This document shows, one piece after another, positions 26,041 through 34,537 of a DNA stretch of 64,000 nucleotides. The notes under the pieces were generated by a model, which was given only the letters and a program-made list of their open reading frames with translations, was not told the DNA's origin and made no database searches. The stretch is from contig NZ_AULF01000009.1 in assembly GCF_000425145.1 (NCBI RefSeq), positions 1 to 64,000 of the forward strand, given 5' to 3'. Numbering within the stretch: position 1 is the stretch's first letter; each line of letters begins with the position of its first letter. This DNA is from Pedobacter glucosidilyticus DSM 23534. GTDB taxonomy: Bacteria; Bacteroidota; Bacteroidia; Sphingobacteriales; Sphingobacteriaceae. A program made the translations under genes and the position numbers.

Positions 26041-27342
26041 TTAATCCTCTTTATTTGCCCAATTAAATCTATCCGCAGGCGAATATTTCCAAGGAGCACC
26101 ATTATTCTCGATGTTAGAGAACATCGCGTTTAAGCTCCCCGTTACATTAGATTCTTCCATTACTGCATAACGTCTTAAATCTAAAATGATAGAAAGCGGG
26201 TCTATATTTACCGGGCAAGCTTCTACGCAAGCGTTACAAGTGGTACAAGCCCAAATTTCCTCTCTGCTGATATAGTCATCCAATAAACTTTTACCATCGT
26301 TATAATCTTTACCATGCTTATCTATATTTCTGCCAATCTCTTCCATTCTGTCTCGAGTATCCATCATGATTTTTCTTGGAGATAAAAGTTTACCTGTTAT
26401 ATTAGCCGGACAAGAAGAAGTACATCTACCACACTCTGTACAGGTATAAGCATTCATCAATTGCACCCAGTTTAAGTCTTGTACATCCTTAGCTCCAAAC
26501 TTATTATTAGCATCTAAAGCAGGAGGTGTATAAGATGGATTTAACATAGCTTTTACCTCATGAGATACGGTTTCCATATTGTTAAATTCACCTTTTGGAG
26601 TAAGTTTAGCATACCATGTATTAGGAAATGCTAAAATGATATGGAAGTGTTTAGAAAATGGTAAGTAGTTTAAGAAGGCTAATATGCCTAATATATGGAA
26701 CCACCAACAAAAACGTTCGATTAGGATTAGGGTATTGACTTCTGTAGGCAATAAAGGTGAAATAAACTGCGACACCGGGAAGCTGCCTGCAAGGGCGTAG
26801 TGACCAGCACCTGCTTGCTGTAATTTATAATCTGCTGCATTCATGGTTAAAAAAGCAGACATCAATAAAACCTCAATCACTAAAATATAAATAGCATCTG
26901 ATTTTGGCCAGGCAGTCATTTCCACACCACTGAAACGTTTAAGCTGTAACACCAGCCTTCTCGCCAAGAAAACAAATACACCCAGAAGAACTAATAAGGC
27001 TAAGATTTCAAAGGAAGCTATTAAAAAGTTATAGAAACTCCCTAAAAAAGAAAACACACGGTGTGTACCAAAAATACCATCAATTACAATTTCTAAAACT
27101 TCTATATTGATGATGATGAAACCCACATAAACCAAAATGTGCATGATGCCCGCCACAGGTCTCGCAGTCATTTTACTTTGCCCAAGTGCTACCTTAAACA
27201 TGTTTTTCCAACGCTCTGGTTGATGGTCTGTACGGTCTATAGGTTTACCCAAATTAATATTCCTGATAATTTTCTTAATGCTAATGGTAAAAGCTGCAAT
27301 GGCTACCATAAGTGCTAAAATGAAAATAATTTGTGCCAGCAT
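26041..27342 (-). CDS. Membrane-bound 4Fe-4S dicluster protein (HdrC/NarI-like fusion)
   Basis: This encodes 433 residues from the ATG at 27342; the frame can be extended to a TTG at 27399, but the shorter start places the first membrane helix (MLAQIIFILALMVAIAAF) at the N terminus, as expected. About five membrane helices occupy roughly residues 1-240, with histidines suited to haem b. The C-terminal half carries two ferredoxin motifs, CTECGRCTSSCP and CTTCNACVEACP. This fused layout (cytochrome b-like membrane part plus HdrC-like ferredoxin) is common in Bacteroidetes and usually sits beside an HdrB-like gene, as here. Its likely role is electron transfer to or from menaquinone. Confidence 0.85.
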   Translation of the reverse strand: MLAQIIFILALMVAIAAFTISIKKIIRNINLGKPIDRTDHQPERWKNMFKVALGQSKMTARPVAGIMHILVYVGFIIINIEVLEIVIDGIFGTHRVFSFLGSFYNFLIASFEILALLVLLGVFVFLARRLVLQLKRFSGVEMTAWPKSDAIYILVIEVLLMSAFLTMNAADYKLQQAGAGHYALAGSFPVSQFISPLLPTEVNTLILIERFCWWFHILGILAFLNYLPFSKHFHIILAFPNTWYAKLTPKGEFNNMETVSHEVKAMLNPSYTPPALDANNKFGAKDVQDLNWVQLMNAYTCTECGRCTSSCPANITGKLLSPRKIMMDTRDRMEEIGRNIDKHGKDYNDGKSLLDDYISREEIWACTTCNACVEACPVNIDPLSIILDLRRYAVMEESNVTGSLNAMFSNIENNGAPWKYSPADRFNWANKED

Positions 27343-27491
27343 AGTGTTTAAATTGATGATAGAGCTAATATAAAGATTAAATTTAAAAAAACTATGCAAG
27401 CATAGTAATTTTCTTCTTAATCCTAATCATTAAGGTATGAAATGTTTTTATTATCAATAATAATACCTGAACAATTATTTTACAGGGCTTT

Positions 27492-27518
27492 TGTAACAAA
27501 GCTTTCATCAGCCTCGTC
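27492..27518 (+). promoter_or_regulatory. ECF-sigma-like promoter
   Basis: TGTAAC (27492-27497) and CGTC (27515-27518) are separated by 17 bases, which fits the 'AAC ... CGTC' pattern of many ECF sigma factors. The predicted start would lie about 15 bases before the ATG of the small ORF at 27541. This is inferred from pattern only. Confidence 0.45.
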
Positions 27519-27540
27519 TTAGTATACAAACATTAAATTT

Positions 27541-27651
27541 ATGGAAGAACAACTATTAGAAGAAGCTTTACAGCTGATGCTTGCCGGAGAGCAAGAAGAT
27601 GATTCTATATTGAGCGAAGTATTAGCCATAGTACAAAAACTTTTAGCATAA
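27541..27651 (+). CDS. Small ORF, 36 residues, acidic amphipathic helix
   Basis: The peptide begins MEEQLLEEALQLMLAGEQED and ends with a leucine-rich segment (EVLAIVQKLLA). It is strongly acidic and would form an amphipathic helix, with no signal peptide. It has an ATG start, and an ECF-like promoter sits directly upstream with a short predicted leader. It does not overlap any other gene. It may be a regulatory peptide or a stress-induced small protein. The evidence is context and composition only. Confidence 0.45.
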   Translation: MEEQLLEEALQLMLAGEQEDDSILSEVLAIVQKLLA

Positions 27652-27749
27652 CAGGGTCATGATTTTTAAGTACGAAAGAATATTGATTTTCTTTTATGAA
27701 GCTTTAATACGGTGACTTAAAGAAGTTTAGTAATTATTTGAAAATATTA

Positions 27750-27780
27750 TTTGTATTTTATCAAAAAGAGGCTACATTTG
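27750..27780 (+). promoter_or_regulatory. Bacteroidetes-type promoter of tRNA-Phe
   Basis: TTTG (27750-27753) and TACATTTG (27773-27780) are 19 bases apart, matching the -33/-7 pattern. The tRNA begins 35 bases further on. Confidence 0.8.
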
Positions 27781-27814
27781 CAATCCCGAAACGAAGCAAC
27801 GTTTCCACCAAGAT

Positions 27815-27890
27815 GGTACGGTAGCTCAGTCGGTAGAGCAATGGACTGAAAATCCATGTGTCGCCGGTTCGATCCCGGCCCATACCACCA
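27815..27890 (+). tRNA. tRNA-Phe (anticodon GAA), CCA encoded
   Basis: The cloverleaf reads: acceptor GGTACGG/CCATACC, D arm GCTC...GAGC, anticodon arm ATGGA-CTGAAAA-TCCAT with anticodon GAA, T arm GCCGG-TTCGATC-CCGGC, then A and an encoded CCA. Position 5 against 68 is a C-A mismatch in an otherwise good acceptor stem. It has its own promoter and a strong terminator immediately after. Confidence 0.95.
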
Positions 27891-27923
27891 GAAACCCTTT
27901 CGAGTTTATCTTGAAAGGGTTTC
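27891..27923 (+). terminator. Rho-independent terminator of tRNA-Phe
   Basis: GAAACCCTTTC (27891-27901) pairs perfectly with GAAAGGGTTTC (27913-27923) around an 11-base loop. A T-rich stretch follows. It starts directly after the encoded CCA. Confidence 0.9.
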
Positions 27924-28021
27924 TTGCTTTAATAGTTATCTTTGTTAGCATTTGGATTTTTATTTTCATCTTTAAAAGATATAACGCTTAGGTTTTCTAA
28001 TTTTGTTCCTTAAGAAATAGC

Positions 28022-29071
28022 ATGGCCACATTCCGTTTATTACTTTTTCCATTCTCGCTGATTTACGGAATCATTGTTTGGCTGCGTAACAAATTTTACG
28101 ATTGGAATTGGTTGAGCAGCACTTCTTTTAAATTACCGCTTATTGTTATTGGCAATTTAGAAGTTGGTGGGGTTGGCAAAACACCTTTAACAGAATATAT
28201 CATCAGACTATTAAAGTCTGATTTTAAAATGGCAACTTTAAGTAGAGGTTACGGACGCAAAACTAAAGGCTTTAGGCTGGTAGAAGAAAATGAAAACGCA
28301 TCCTTAAATGGCGATGAACCTCAACAATTAAAAAATAAATTTCCTGACATTACAGTTGCAGTTTGTGAAGACAGGGTTTTTGGCGTGGAAAAACTTGAAA
28401 ATGTACATGAGCTTATTGTTTTAGATGATGCCTATCAGCATAGGGCTTTAAAAGCCGGGATGAACATCTTATTGTTTGATTATCATCGCTTAAAGCATTT
28501 TAAATTATTGTTGCCTGCTGGAAATTATAGGGAATCTTTTGCAGGTAAAAGTAGGGCTCAAATGATCGTGATTACCAAATGCCCCTTAGATTTATCCGAG
28601 ACTGAGAAAAATAAAATCAAGGAGTCTTTTTCTTTAACTCATTATCAAAAAATCTTTTTTTCTTCCCTAGCTTACAGCAAGCAATTAAAAAAAATTGATA
28701 CTGGAGAAAGTTTAGCTTTAGAAGAAATAGCAGCTGATACACCCATTTTATTGCTCACAGGTATAGCTAGGCCGGCATTATTACGAAAAGAAGTAGAAAA
28801 GTATAGTTCGCATATTATTCATCATAATTATCCAGATCATCATCATTTCAGCCGAAAAAATATGCTTAAACTTGTAGCAGATTTTGAAAAATGTGGTACA
28901 GGAGCATTAATTATCACAACAGAAAAGGATGCCGTACGTTTAAAATCTCAGTCTGATAAAGAGCTATTAGCCAGACTACCTATTTACGAATGGCCCATTG
29001 AGGTTGTTTTTAAACATGATGAATTGATTTTTAAAGAAGAAATTTTAAAATATGTTAAAGCAGTTAAATGA
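28022..29071 (+). CDS. lpxK: Tetraacyldisaccharide 4'-kinase (lipid A synthesis)
   Basis: This inner-membrane-associated enzyme phosphorylates the 4' position of the lipid A disaccharide. It has 349 residues. The N terminus is hydrophobic (LLLFPFSLIYGIIVWLRN). The P-loop is GNLEVGGVGKTPLTEYI (~46-62), followed by LSRGYGRKTKGF and DEPQQL, all family hallmarks. LVLDDAYQHR is the Walker B-like acidic segment, and TTEKDAVRL lies near the C terminus. The purine phosphorylase gene overlaps its end by 20 bases. Confidence 0.95.
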   Translation: MATFRLLLFPFSLIYGIIVWLRNKFYDWNWLSSTSFKLPLIVIGNLEVGGVGKTPLTEYIIRLLKSDFKMATLSRGYGRKTKGFRLVEENENASLNGDEPQQLKNKFPDITVAVCEDRVFGVEKLENVHELIVLDDAYQHRALKAGMNILLFDYHRLKHFKLLLPAGNYRESFAGKSRAQMIVITKCPLDLSETEKNKIKESFSLTHYQKIFFSSLAYSKQLKKIDTGESLALEEIAADTPILLLTGIARPALLRKEVEKYSSHIIHHNYPDHHHFSRKNMLKLVADFEKCGTGALIITTEKDAVRLKSQSDKELLARLPIYEWPIEVVFKHDELIFKEEILKYVKAVK

Positions 29072-29867
29072 TTCTGTAGAATTTATAAAGAAAAGAATAG
29101 GTGATTTTGAGCCAGAAATAGGTATTATTTTAGGCACAGGCTTAGGCGGTTTGGTGAAAGATATTGAGATAGAACATCAATTATCTTATGCGCATATTCC
29201 TCATTTTCCTATTTCTACTTTAGAGTTTCACTCTGGTAAATTGATATTTGGAACTTTATCAGGTAAAAAAGTAGTAGCCATGCAAGGGCGCTTGCATTAT
29301 TATGAAGGCTATAATATGAAACAAATTACTTTTCCGGTGAGGGTTTTAAAACTATTAGGGATTAAAACTTTGTTTGTTTCTAATGCAAGTGGGGCTTTAA
29401 ATCCGGCTTTTAAGAAAGGCGATTTGATGATAATTGAAGACCATATTAACTTACAGCCAGAAAATCCGCTAACAGGTACAAATTTTGATGAGTTGGGTCC
29501 GAGATTTCCAGATATGAGCGAGCCCTACAAAAAGCATTTGATAGAAAAGGCTTTGGCTATTGCTGCAAAAGAACAGATTACTTGCCATAAAGGTGTTTAC
29601 GCTTCTGTAACAGGTCCAAATTTAGAAACCAGAGCAGAATATAAGTATTTAAGAATTATTGGTGCTGATGCTGTTGGGATGAGTACTGTACCCGAAGTTA
29701 TTGTTGCCAACCACATGGGTTTACCTGTATTTGCCATTTCTGTGTTAACAGATGAAGGTTTCCCTGAAACCTTACAACCTGTGTCGGTAGCGGAAATTAT
29801 CAAAACAGCCACGGAAGCAGAACCACACATGACCAATATCTTAAAACAGTTAATTTTATTGGTGTAA
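29052..29867 (+). CDS. Purine-nucleoside phosphorylase (PNP-I, trimeric type)
   Basis: This cytoplasmic salvage enzyme splits purine (deoxy)nucleosides with phosphate. It has 271 residues and matches the trimeric mammalian-like/PunA type. Motifs: GIILGTGLGGL, FHSGKLIFG, MQGRLHYYEGY, SNASGALNPAFKKGDLMIIEDHINL, VTGPNLETRAEYKYLRIIGADAVGMSTVPEVIVANH and the base-binding region near VLTDEGFP. The start overlaps lpxK by 20 bases, and its stop overlaps the start of the putative porin by one base. Confidence 0.93.
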   Translation: MLKQLNDSVEFIKKRIGDFEPEIGIILGTGLGGLVKDIEIEHQLSYAHIPHFPISTLEFHSGKLIFGTLSGKKVVAMQGRLHYYEGYNMKQITFPVRVLKLLGIKTLFVSNASGALNPAFKKGDLMIIEDHINLQPENPLTGTNFDELGPRFPDMSEPYKKHLIEKALAIAAKEQITCHKGVYASVTGPNLETRAEYKYLRIIGADAVGMSTVPEVIVANHMGLPVFAISVLTDEGFPETLQPVSVAEIIKTATEAEPHMTNILKQLILLV

Positions 29868-31897
29868 TGTTAAAAAAGCTGTTCCTTTTCATCTTACTGG
29901 CTATTGGATATGTTTCTGTAATAGCACAGGTACGCCAAATGCCACGTACCATTGGAACGGGTAATACCAGGTTTAATGATCCGAACCAAAATCAGCCAAA
30001 TGGACAACAGCCTGTGCAACCTAAAGAAGAAATAAGTGTTGATTCTTTAAGAAAGCAGTTAGAAACTAAGAAGGACTCTATCATTTACACAGCAAAATTT
30101 ATAAAAGTTACAAAAGAAGAGTTTTTAAGAGATAGCGCCAGGTTATTTCCTTTAGACACCAGTACCACTAATTTTCATAGGTTTAACCCTTTGTATGACC
30201 CTAAAAGCCCAACCATGAATACCGGAGCTATGGGTATGGCGTACAGGCCCATGTTGTTTGAGCCCTTAAAAAATATAGGATTTGATTTAGGCTATCATTT
30301 TTTTGATAGGTATTTAACCAAGCCAGAGGACATTATATATTACCAAGCAAGGTCTCAGTTTACAGAAATGTATATGGTATCAACCACACTGGGGGTAAAT
30401 GCCGAGCAAGTTTTCCATGTGATTCACAGCCAAAATATAAAACCTAATTGGAATGTAGGCGCAAAATATGCTACCAACCGTACAGAAGGCTATTATTTTG
30501 GGCAAACGGCTAATAATTTAAATGCTTCTTTATGGACTTGGTACGAGTCTAAAAATAAACGTTATACACTTTTGGCAAATGCTATTTTTAATACGATTAA
30601 AAGTGACGAGAATGGTTCCATTAGAAATGATTCTATTTTTACTGTACCTACCATAGTACAGCCCGAGTTTGAAGCTACCCGTTTAGATGGAGCGCAACAC
30701 AACTGGAGATATAATACCATCAACATCAAACAGTTCTATAATATAGGTAAACAAAGATTTGCCTCGGCAGATAGTACATCGGCTTTGCCAACACAAAGGG
30801 TGAGCTATAATTTTACCTATAACAGGCAGAAATATTTTTTCAGAAATACAGGGATTGACACTACTGGCGTATTAAATAACTATTATATTTTCAGAGATTC
30901 CACTTCTGATTCTACCTTGGTAAATCATCTTAAAAACGAATTTGCTTATAGTTTTTATTTAAGAGGGAAAAAGCTTTCTTTTTTGAAGAACGAGTTGAAG
31001 TTGGATGTTGGCTTAGTACAAGATTTTTATGACTATAAGCAGGTTAATTATCAATCTCAATTCCAAAACTTAAGCTTAAAAGGAACTTTAAATTACAGCT
31101 TTAGCGATAAAGCTAGCTTAAAAGTAGACTTACAGCAGATTTTCCAAGGCAGAAATATTGGTGATTTCTTATATCAAGCGCAATCAGAAATAAAGCTAAG
31201 CAATTCTGTTGGTAGATTAGTCTTGGGGGCTTACTCTCAAAACCAAAGTCCGGCGATTATTTACGAACGTTGGTTTTCTAATCACCACCGTTGGAATTTG
31301 AATTTTGATAATCAAAAAACACAAAACTTATCTTTTGCTTATGTAAACCCAAAGTTTCATTTTCAGGCTAAAGCCGAGTATTTTTTAGTGTCTAATCATC
31401 TTTACTTTTCATCAGAAAATAATATCATAGAGCCTAAACAATTAGGTAGTAATGTCAATTTATTGAAACTTAGCGTAGGTAAAGATTTTAAGTTTGGGAA
31501 GTTTACTTTCGAGAATTATCTGGTTTACCAGAAAACAGATTTTGAGCAAATTTTAAGAACACCAGAAGTATATACCTTCCATAGTATATACATGCACCAA
31601 GATTTTTTTAAGGTTTTAAAAACCGAGTTTGGTTTTGATGTACGTTACTTTAGCGAATATACCGCACCTTCTTATGCACCAGCTATTGGGCAGTTTTATA
31701 ATGGCGAGGCAGTAAGGTTTAATACCTGGCCTGTTGCTGATGCTTGGATAAGAACCAATTGGAAAAGAGCCAACTTATTTTTAAGATATAATTATGTAAA
31801 CCAAGGGCTTTTCTCTAACGGATATTATACGGTAAACAGGTATCCTATGCCTTACGCTGCTGCGCAATTTGGCATAAAGTGGAATTTCTACGATTAG
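29867..31897 (+). CDS. Putative porin, outer-membrane beta-barrel protein
   Basis: This is 676 residues with a signal peptide (MLKKLFLFILLAIGYVSVIAQ), a Pro/Gln/Asn-rich linker and a long region of alternating aromatic strands that ends as a barrel (AAAQFGIKWNFYD). It resembles the Bacteroidetes 'putative porin' family. It is co-directional and overlapping with the PNP gene, so it may be translated in coupling. There is no TonB plug. Transport of nucleosides is conceivable from the context but unsupported. Confidence 0.75.
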   Translation: MLKKLFLFILLAIGYVSVIAQVRQMPRTIGTGNTRFNDPNQNQPNGQQPVQPKEEISVDSLRKQLETKKDSIIYTAKFIKVTKEEFLRDSARLFPLDTSTTNFHRFNPLYDPKSPTMNTGAMGMAYRPMLFEPLKNIGFDLGYHFFDRYLTKPEDIIYYQARSQFTEMYMVSTTLGVNAEQVFHVIHSQNIKPNWNVGAKYATNRTEGYYFGQTANNLNASLWTWYESKNKRYTLLANAIFNTIKSDENGSIRNDSIFTVPTIVQPEFEATRLDGAQHNWRYNTINIKQFYNIGKQRFASADSTSALPTQRVSYNFTYNRQKYFFRNTGIDTTGVLNNYYIFRDSTSDSTLVNHLKNEFAYSFYLRGKKLSFLKNELKLDVGLVQDFYDYKQVNYQSQFQNLSLKGTLNYSFSDKASLKVDLQQIFQGRNIGDFLYQAQSEIKLSNSVGRLVLGAYSQNQSPAIIYERWFSNHHRWNLNFDNQKTQNLSFAYVNPKFHFQAKAEYFLVSNHLYFSSENNIIEPKQLGSNVNLLKLSVGKDFKFGKFTFENYLVYQKTDFEQILRTPEVYTFHSIYMHQDFFKVLKTEFGFDVRYFSEYTAPSYAPAIGQFYNGEAVRFNTWPVADAWIRTNWKRANLFLRYNYVNQGLFSNGYYTVNRYPMPYAAAQFGIKWNFYD

Positions 31898-33150
31898 GTT
31901 TTTTGTTTTTTCTTTTTAGCTGCCGGGAAAAGGATGTTGTTAAGGATAAGTCTGTAACCGGGCGAGTTCGGATAAAGATTTAAATCTGTTGGCGGATCGC
32001 CCACAATATGCTGATAATCTTCTGGATCATGGCCACCATAGAAAGTCCATTGCCCTTTTCCAAACTGCCCATGAATGTATCTGGCTTCATTTGCAGCTTT
32101 TAATTCGCCCATCACCAATACATCAGGTTTTATGGTTTTGTTATTAAAGGCAGTAGTTTGTCCCATAAAACCTTTGATAACTTTTTCGTGGTTCTGGGTC
32201 AGCATGGCTGGTACAACATCCCATTTTGCCGAAAAGTCAAATAGCGTAAAGAAATCTCTTGTTCTTTCTATATTTCTAAAACTGGTAGCATCAATATTTG
32301 AAAACTCATAATTAGACGGGTTTAAATCCAAAAGGAAATTCTGAAAAGCGAAAGTATTATTGAAATTTAGCTTTTGCTGGGCTTGAGGGTCGGCTGGGTC
32401 ACCATCAAACATGCTTTCGCAAATATCTGTTCCGGCCGCAGCCAAAGCGATATCAAAACTATCTGTACCAGAACACATAGCAAAGAGGAAACCGCCTCCG
32501 CTACAAAAGTCTCTAATTTTTGAAGCTACAGCCAGTTTCATCTGAGACACTTTTGTAAAGCCCATCTTTTTGGCGGTACTTTCTTGCTGTTGCACATCAT
32601 CTCTGTACCAAGAAGCCATCCGGTAATTGGCCCAAAATCTTCCATACTGCCCCGTAAAATCTTCGTGGTGTAAGTGAAGCCAATCATATTCTAGAAGTTT
32701 GCCATTTAAAACCTCTTCATCATAAATAATATCGTAGGGAATCTCCGCATAAGTTAAAACCATGGTTACAGCATCGTCCCAAGGAAGCTTACTTTTAGGA
32801 GTATAAACAGCTATTTTTGGAGTTTTTTCAAGTTTTACAATATCCATATTAACCTCCGGATTAGAAATTTCCGTAAAAATGGCTGTTACTTTAGCATCGG
32901 CAATAACCTCATAACTGATGCTTCTTATTTTAAGCTCTTTTTCAATAGTTGTATTATAGGTTGTTAAAAAGCTCCCGCCTCTATAATTTAATAGCCAGTT
33001 TACTTCCTGCTGATTTTTTAAAACCCAATAAGTAAGTCCGTAGGCTTTTAAATGGTTCTTTTGGTCTTCATCCATAGGGATAAGGATAGAAGCTGCAAAG
33101 CCCTTAAAAGTGAAAATTAGTAAGAATAAAAGAAGAAAGTTTTTTTTCAT
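31894..33150 (-). CDS. Secreted protein of unknown function (often labelled asparagine synthetase B)
   Basis: This encodes 418 residues from the ATG at 33150, which begins a clean signal peptide (MKKNFLLLFLLIFTFKGFAA). A second in-frame ATG lies 18 bases upstream. The mature N terminus ASILIPMDEDQKNHLKAYGL is characteristic. Central segments KIAVYTPKSKLPWDDAVTMVLTYAEIPYD and FLFAMCSGTDSFDIALAAAG suggest a class-I amidotransferase-like or flavodoxin-like fold with a possible Cys in AMCSGTD. I recall the label 'asparagine synthetase B' for similar proteins, but none of the AsnB motifs is present. Export to the periplasm is likely. The function is unknown. Confidence 0.75.
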   Translation of the reverse strand: MKKNFLLLFLLIFTFKGFAASILIPMDEDQKNHLKAYGLTYWVLKNQQEVNWLLNYRGGSFLTTYNTTIEKELKIRSISYEVIADAKVTAIFTEISNPEVNMDIVKLEKTPKIAVYTPKSKLPWDDAVTMVLTYAEIPYDIIYDEEVLNGKLLEYDWLHLHHEDFTGQYGRFWANYRMASWYRDDVQQQESTAKKMGFTKVSQMKLAVASKIRDFCSGGGFLFAMCSGTDSFDIALAAAGTDICESMFDGDPADPQAQQKLNFNNTFAFQNFLLDLNPSNYEFSNIDATSFRNIERTRDFFTLFDFSAKWDVVPAMLTQNHEKVIKGFMGQTTAFNNKTIKPDVLVMGELKAANEARYIHGQFGKGQWTFYGGHDPEDYQHIVGDPPTDLNLYPNSPGYRLILNNILFPAAKKKKQKT

Positions 33151-33233
33151 TTCTCTAAAATTACGCATATAGAATGAAAACGATTAGTGGAGGCTAAAAA
33201 TTTTATTAATTTTGCATTCTTAAAACCAAGAAT

Positions 33234-33695
33234 ATGAGTAAAGCAATCATTAAAACCGAAAAAGGAGATATGACTGTAGCCTTCTATGATGAAGACGCAC
33301 CCAATACAGTAGCCAACTTTAAAAAATTAGCGAAAGAAGGATTTTATAATGGCGTAACTTTTCATCGTGTAATTCCTGATTTTGTAGTGCAGGGTGGCTG
33401 TCCTTTTTCTAAAGACGCTGCAACATCATACAAAGCTGGTAGTGGTGGTCCGGGTTATCATATAGACTGCGAGTTAACTGGCGGCAACCAATATCACGAG
33501 CGTGGAGTATTATCTATGGCGCATGCAGGAAGAAATACAGGTGGTTCTCAGTTTTTTATCTGCCACAGTCGTAACAACACAGCTCATTTAGACCGTAACC
33601 ATACTTGTTTTGGGAAAGTTATAGAAAATGTAGATGTGGTTGATGATATCAGACAAGGAGATAAAATTTTAAGTATAGAAATAGTAGAAGATTAA
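33234..33695 (+). CDS. ppiB: Cyclophilin-type peptidyl-prolyl cis-trans isomerase
   Basis: This is a 153-residue cytoplasmic cyclophilin that speeds proline isomerisation during folding. Motifs: APNTVANFKKLAKEGFYNGVTFHRVIPDFVVQGG (catalytic R in FHRVI), RGVLSMAHAGRNTGGSQFFI and LDRNHTCFGKVIE. There is no signal peptide. A possible -7 element TAATTTTG lies at 33207-33214. It is followed after 20 bases by the DUF5606 gene. Confidence 0.93.
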   Translation: MSKAIIKTEKGDMTVAFYDEDAPNTVANFKKLAKEGFYNGVTFHRVIPDFVVQGGCPFSKDAATSYKAGSGGPGYHIDCELTGGNQYHERGVLSMAHAGRNTGGSQFFICHSRNNTAHLDRNHTCFGKVIENVDVVDDIRQGDKILSIEIVED

Positions 33696-33715
33696 TTAGA
33701 GCTTCAACAAAAGAT

Positions 33716-34240
33716 ATGAATTTAACAGGCTTAGTAGCTGTTTCGGGTAAACCGGGCTTATACAAATTAATAGGGCAAAACAAATCGGGTTTTATTTTAG
33801 AAAGCTTAGATGCTCAAAAATCTAAATTAGTTGTAAATATGTCTACAGCTAAACTAGCATCTTTAGAGGATATTACCATTTATGGTGATGACGAGGATTT
33901 AAGGTTAAAAGATGTTTTTGAGGCCATGAAAGCTTTTAAAGGTGTTGTTCCAGAAGCTAAAGCTGATGGCAAAGACCTTAGAAAATTCTTTTTTGAAGTG
34001 GCGCCTAACCATGATGAAACCAGAGTTTACGCTTCTGATATCAAAAAAATTGTATCCTGGTATCATATTTTAAAAGATCTTCCAATTTTTTCTGAAGAAG
34101 AGCAAGTAGCTACAGAAACACAGGAAATAGAAGCCGTAACAGAAGAAAAACCTAAAGCGGCAAAAGTTAAAGAAGCTAAACCTAAGGCAGAAAAAACTAC
34201 CAAAGCACCTGCCAAGAAAGCTACAAAGAAAGAAGCATAA
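33716..34240 (+). CDS. DUF5606 domain protein with a Lys/Ala-rich tail
   Basis: This is 174 residues. The first ~135 are the DUF5606 domain (MNLTGLVAVSGKPGLYKLIGQ...FILESLDAQKSKLVV, FFEVAPNHDETRVYASDIKKIVSWYHIL). The last ~40 are a low-complexity tail alternating Lys, Ala, Pro and Glu (KAKP/KAPAKKATKK), like a histone H1-type or nucleic-acid-binding tail. It is a soluble cytoplasmic protein and probably co-transcribed with the cyclophilin. The domain function is unknown to me. Confidence 0.8.
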   Translation: MNLTGLVAVSGKPGLYKLIGQNKSGFILESLDAQKSKLVVNMSTAKLASLEDITIYGDDEDLRLKDVFEAMKAFKGVVPEAKADGKDLRKFFFEVAPNHDETRVYASDIKKIVSWYHILKDLPIFSEEEQVATETQEIEAVTEEKPKAAKVKEAKPKAEKTTKAPAKKATKKEA

Positions 34241-34259
34241 GTATAAATCGTAAAATACA

Positions 34260-34290
34260 AAGCCTTTAAGATTTTCTTAAGGGCTTTTTT
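34260..34290 (+). terminator. Rho-independent terminator after the DUF5606 gene
   Basis: AAGCCTTTAAG (34260-34270) pairs with CTTAAGGGCTT (34276-34286) through 11 bp with one wobble and a 5-base loop, then a run of T. Confidence 0.9.
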
Positions 34291-34537
34291 ATATTTGATA
34301 AATTTCTAAGATGAGCTGCTATCTTATTATGTCTACAAATTATAGGAGGCATCAGCTATCTTGTTATTGGTTATTACGTTTAAAAGCTTTATGCCTAAAT
34401 TCTTTTGTTGTTTAACAAGAGGGCAGCCTTAAATTATGGATGAGTTAGACGAGAGCTTTCCCCTGTAAAACCTTTAAGGAAATTGAAATAAATTATAATA
34501 TTAGCTATCTTTAAAAAGGCTAAGCAAAATTCGCATT

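Noticed and set aside
31894-33150. Asparagine synthetase B assignment
   Set aside because: The protein is exported and lacks the N-terminal Cys amidotransferase and the ATP-pyrophosphatase motif of AsnB.
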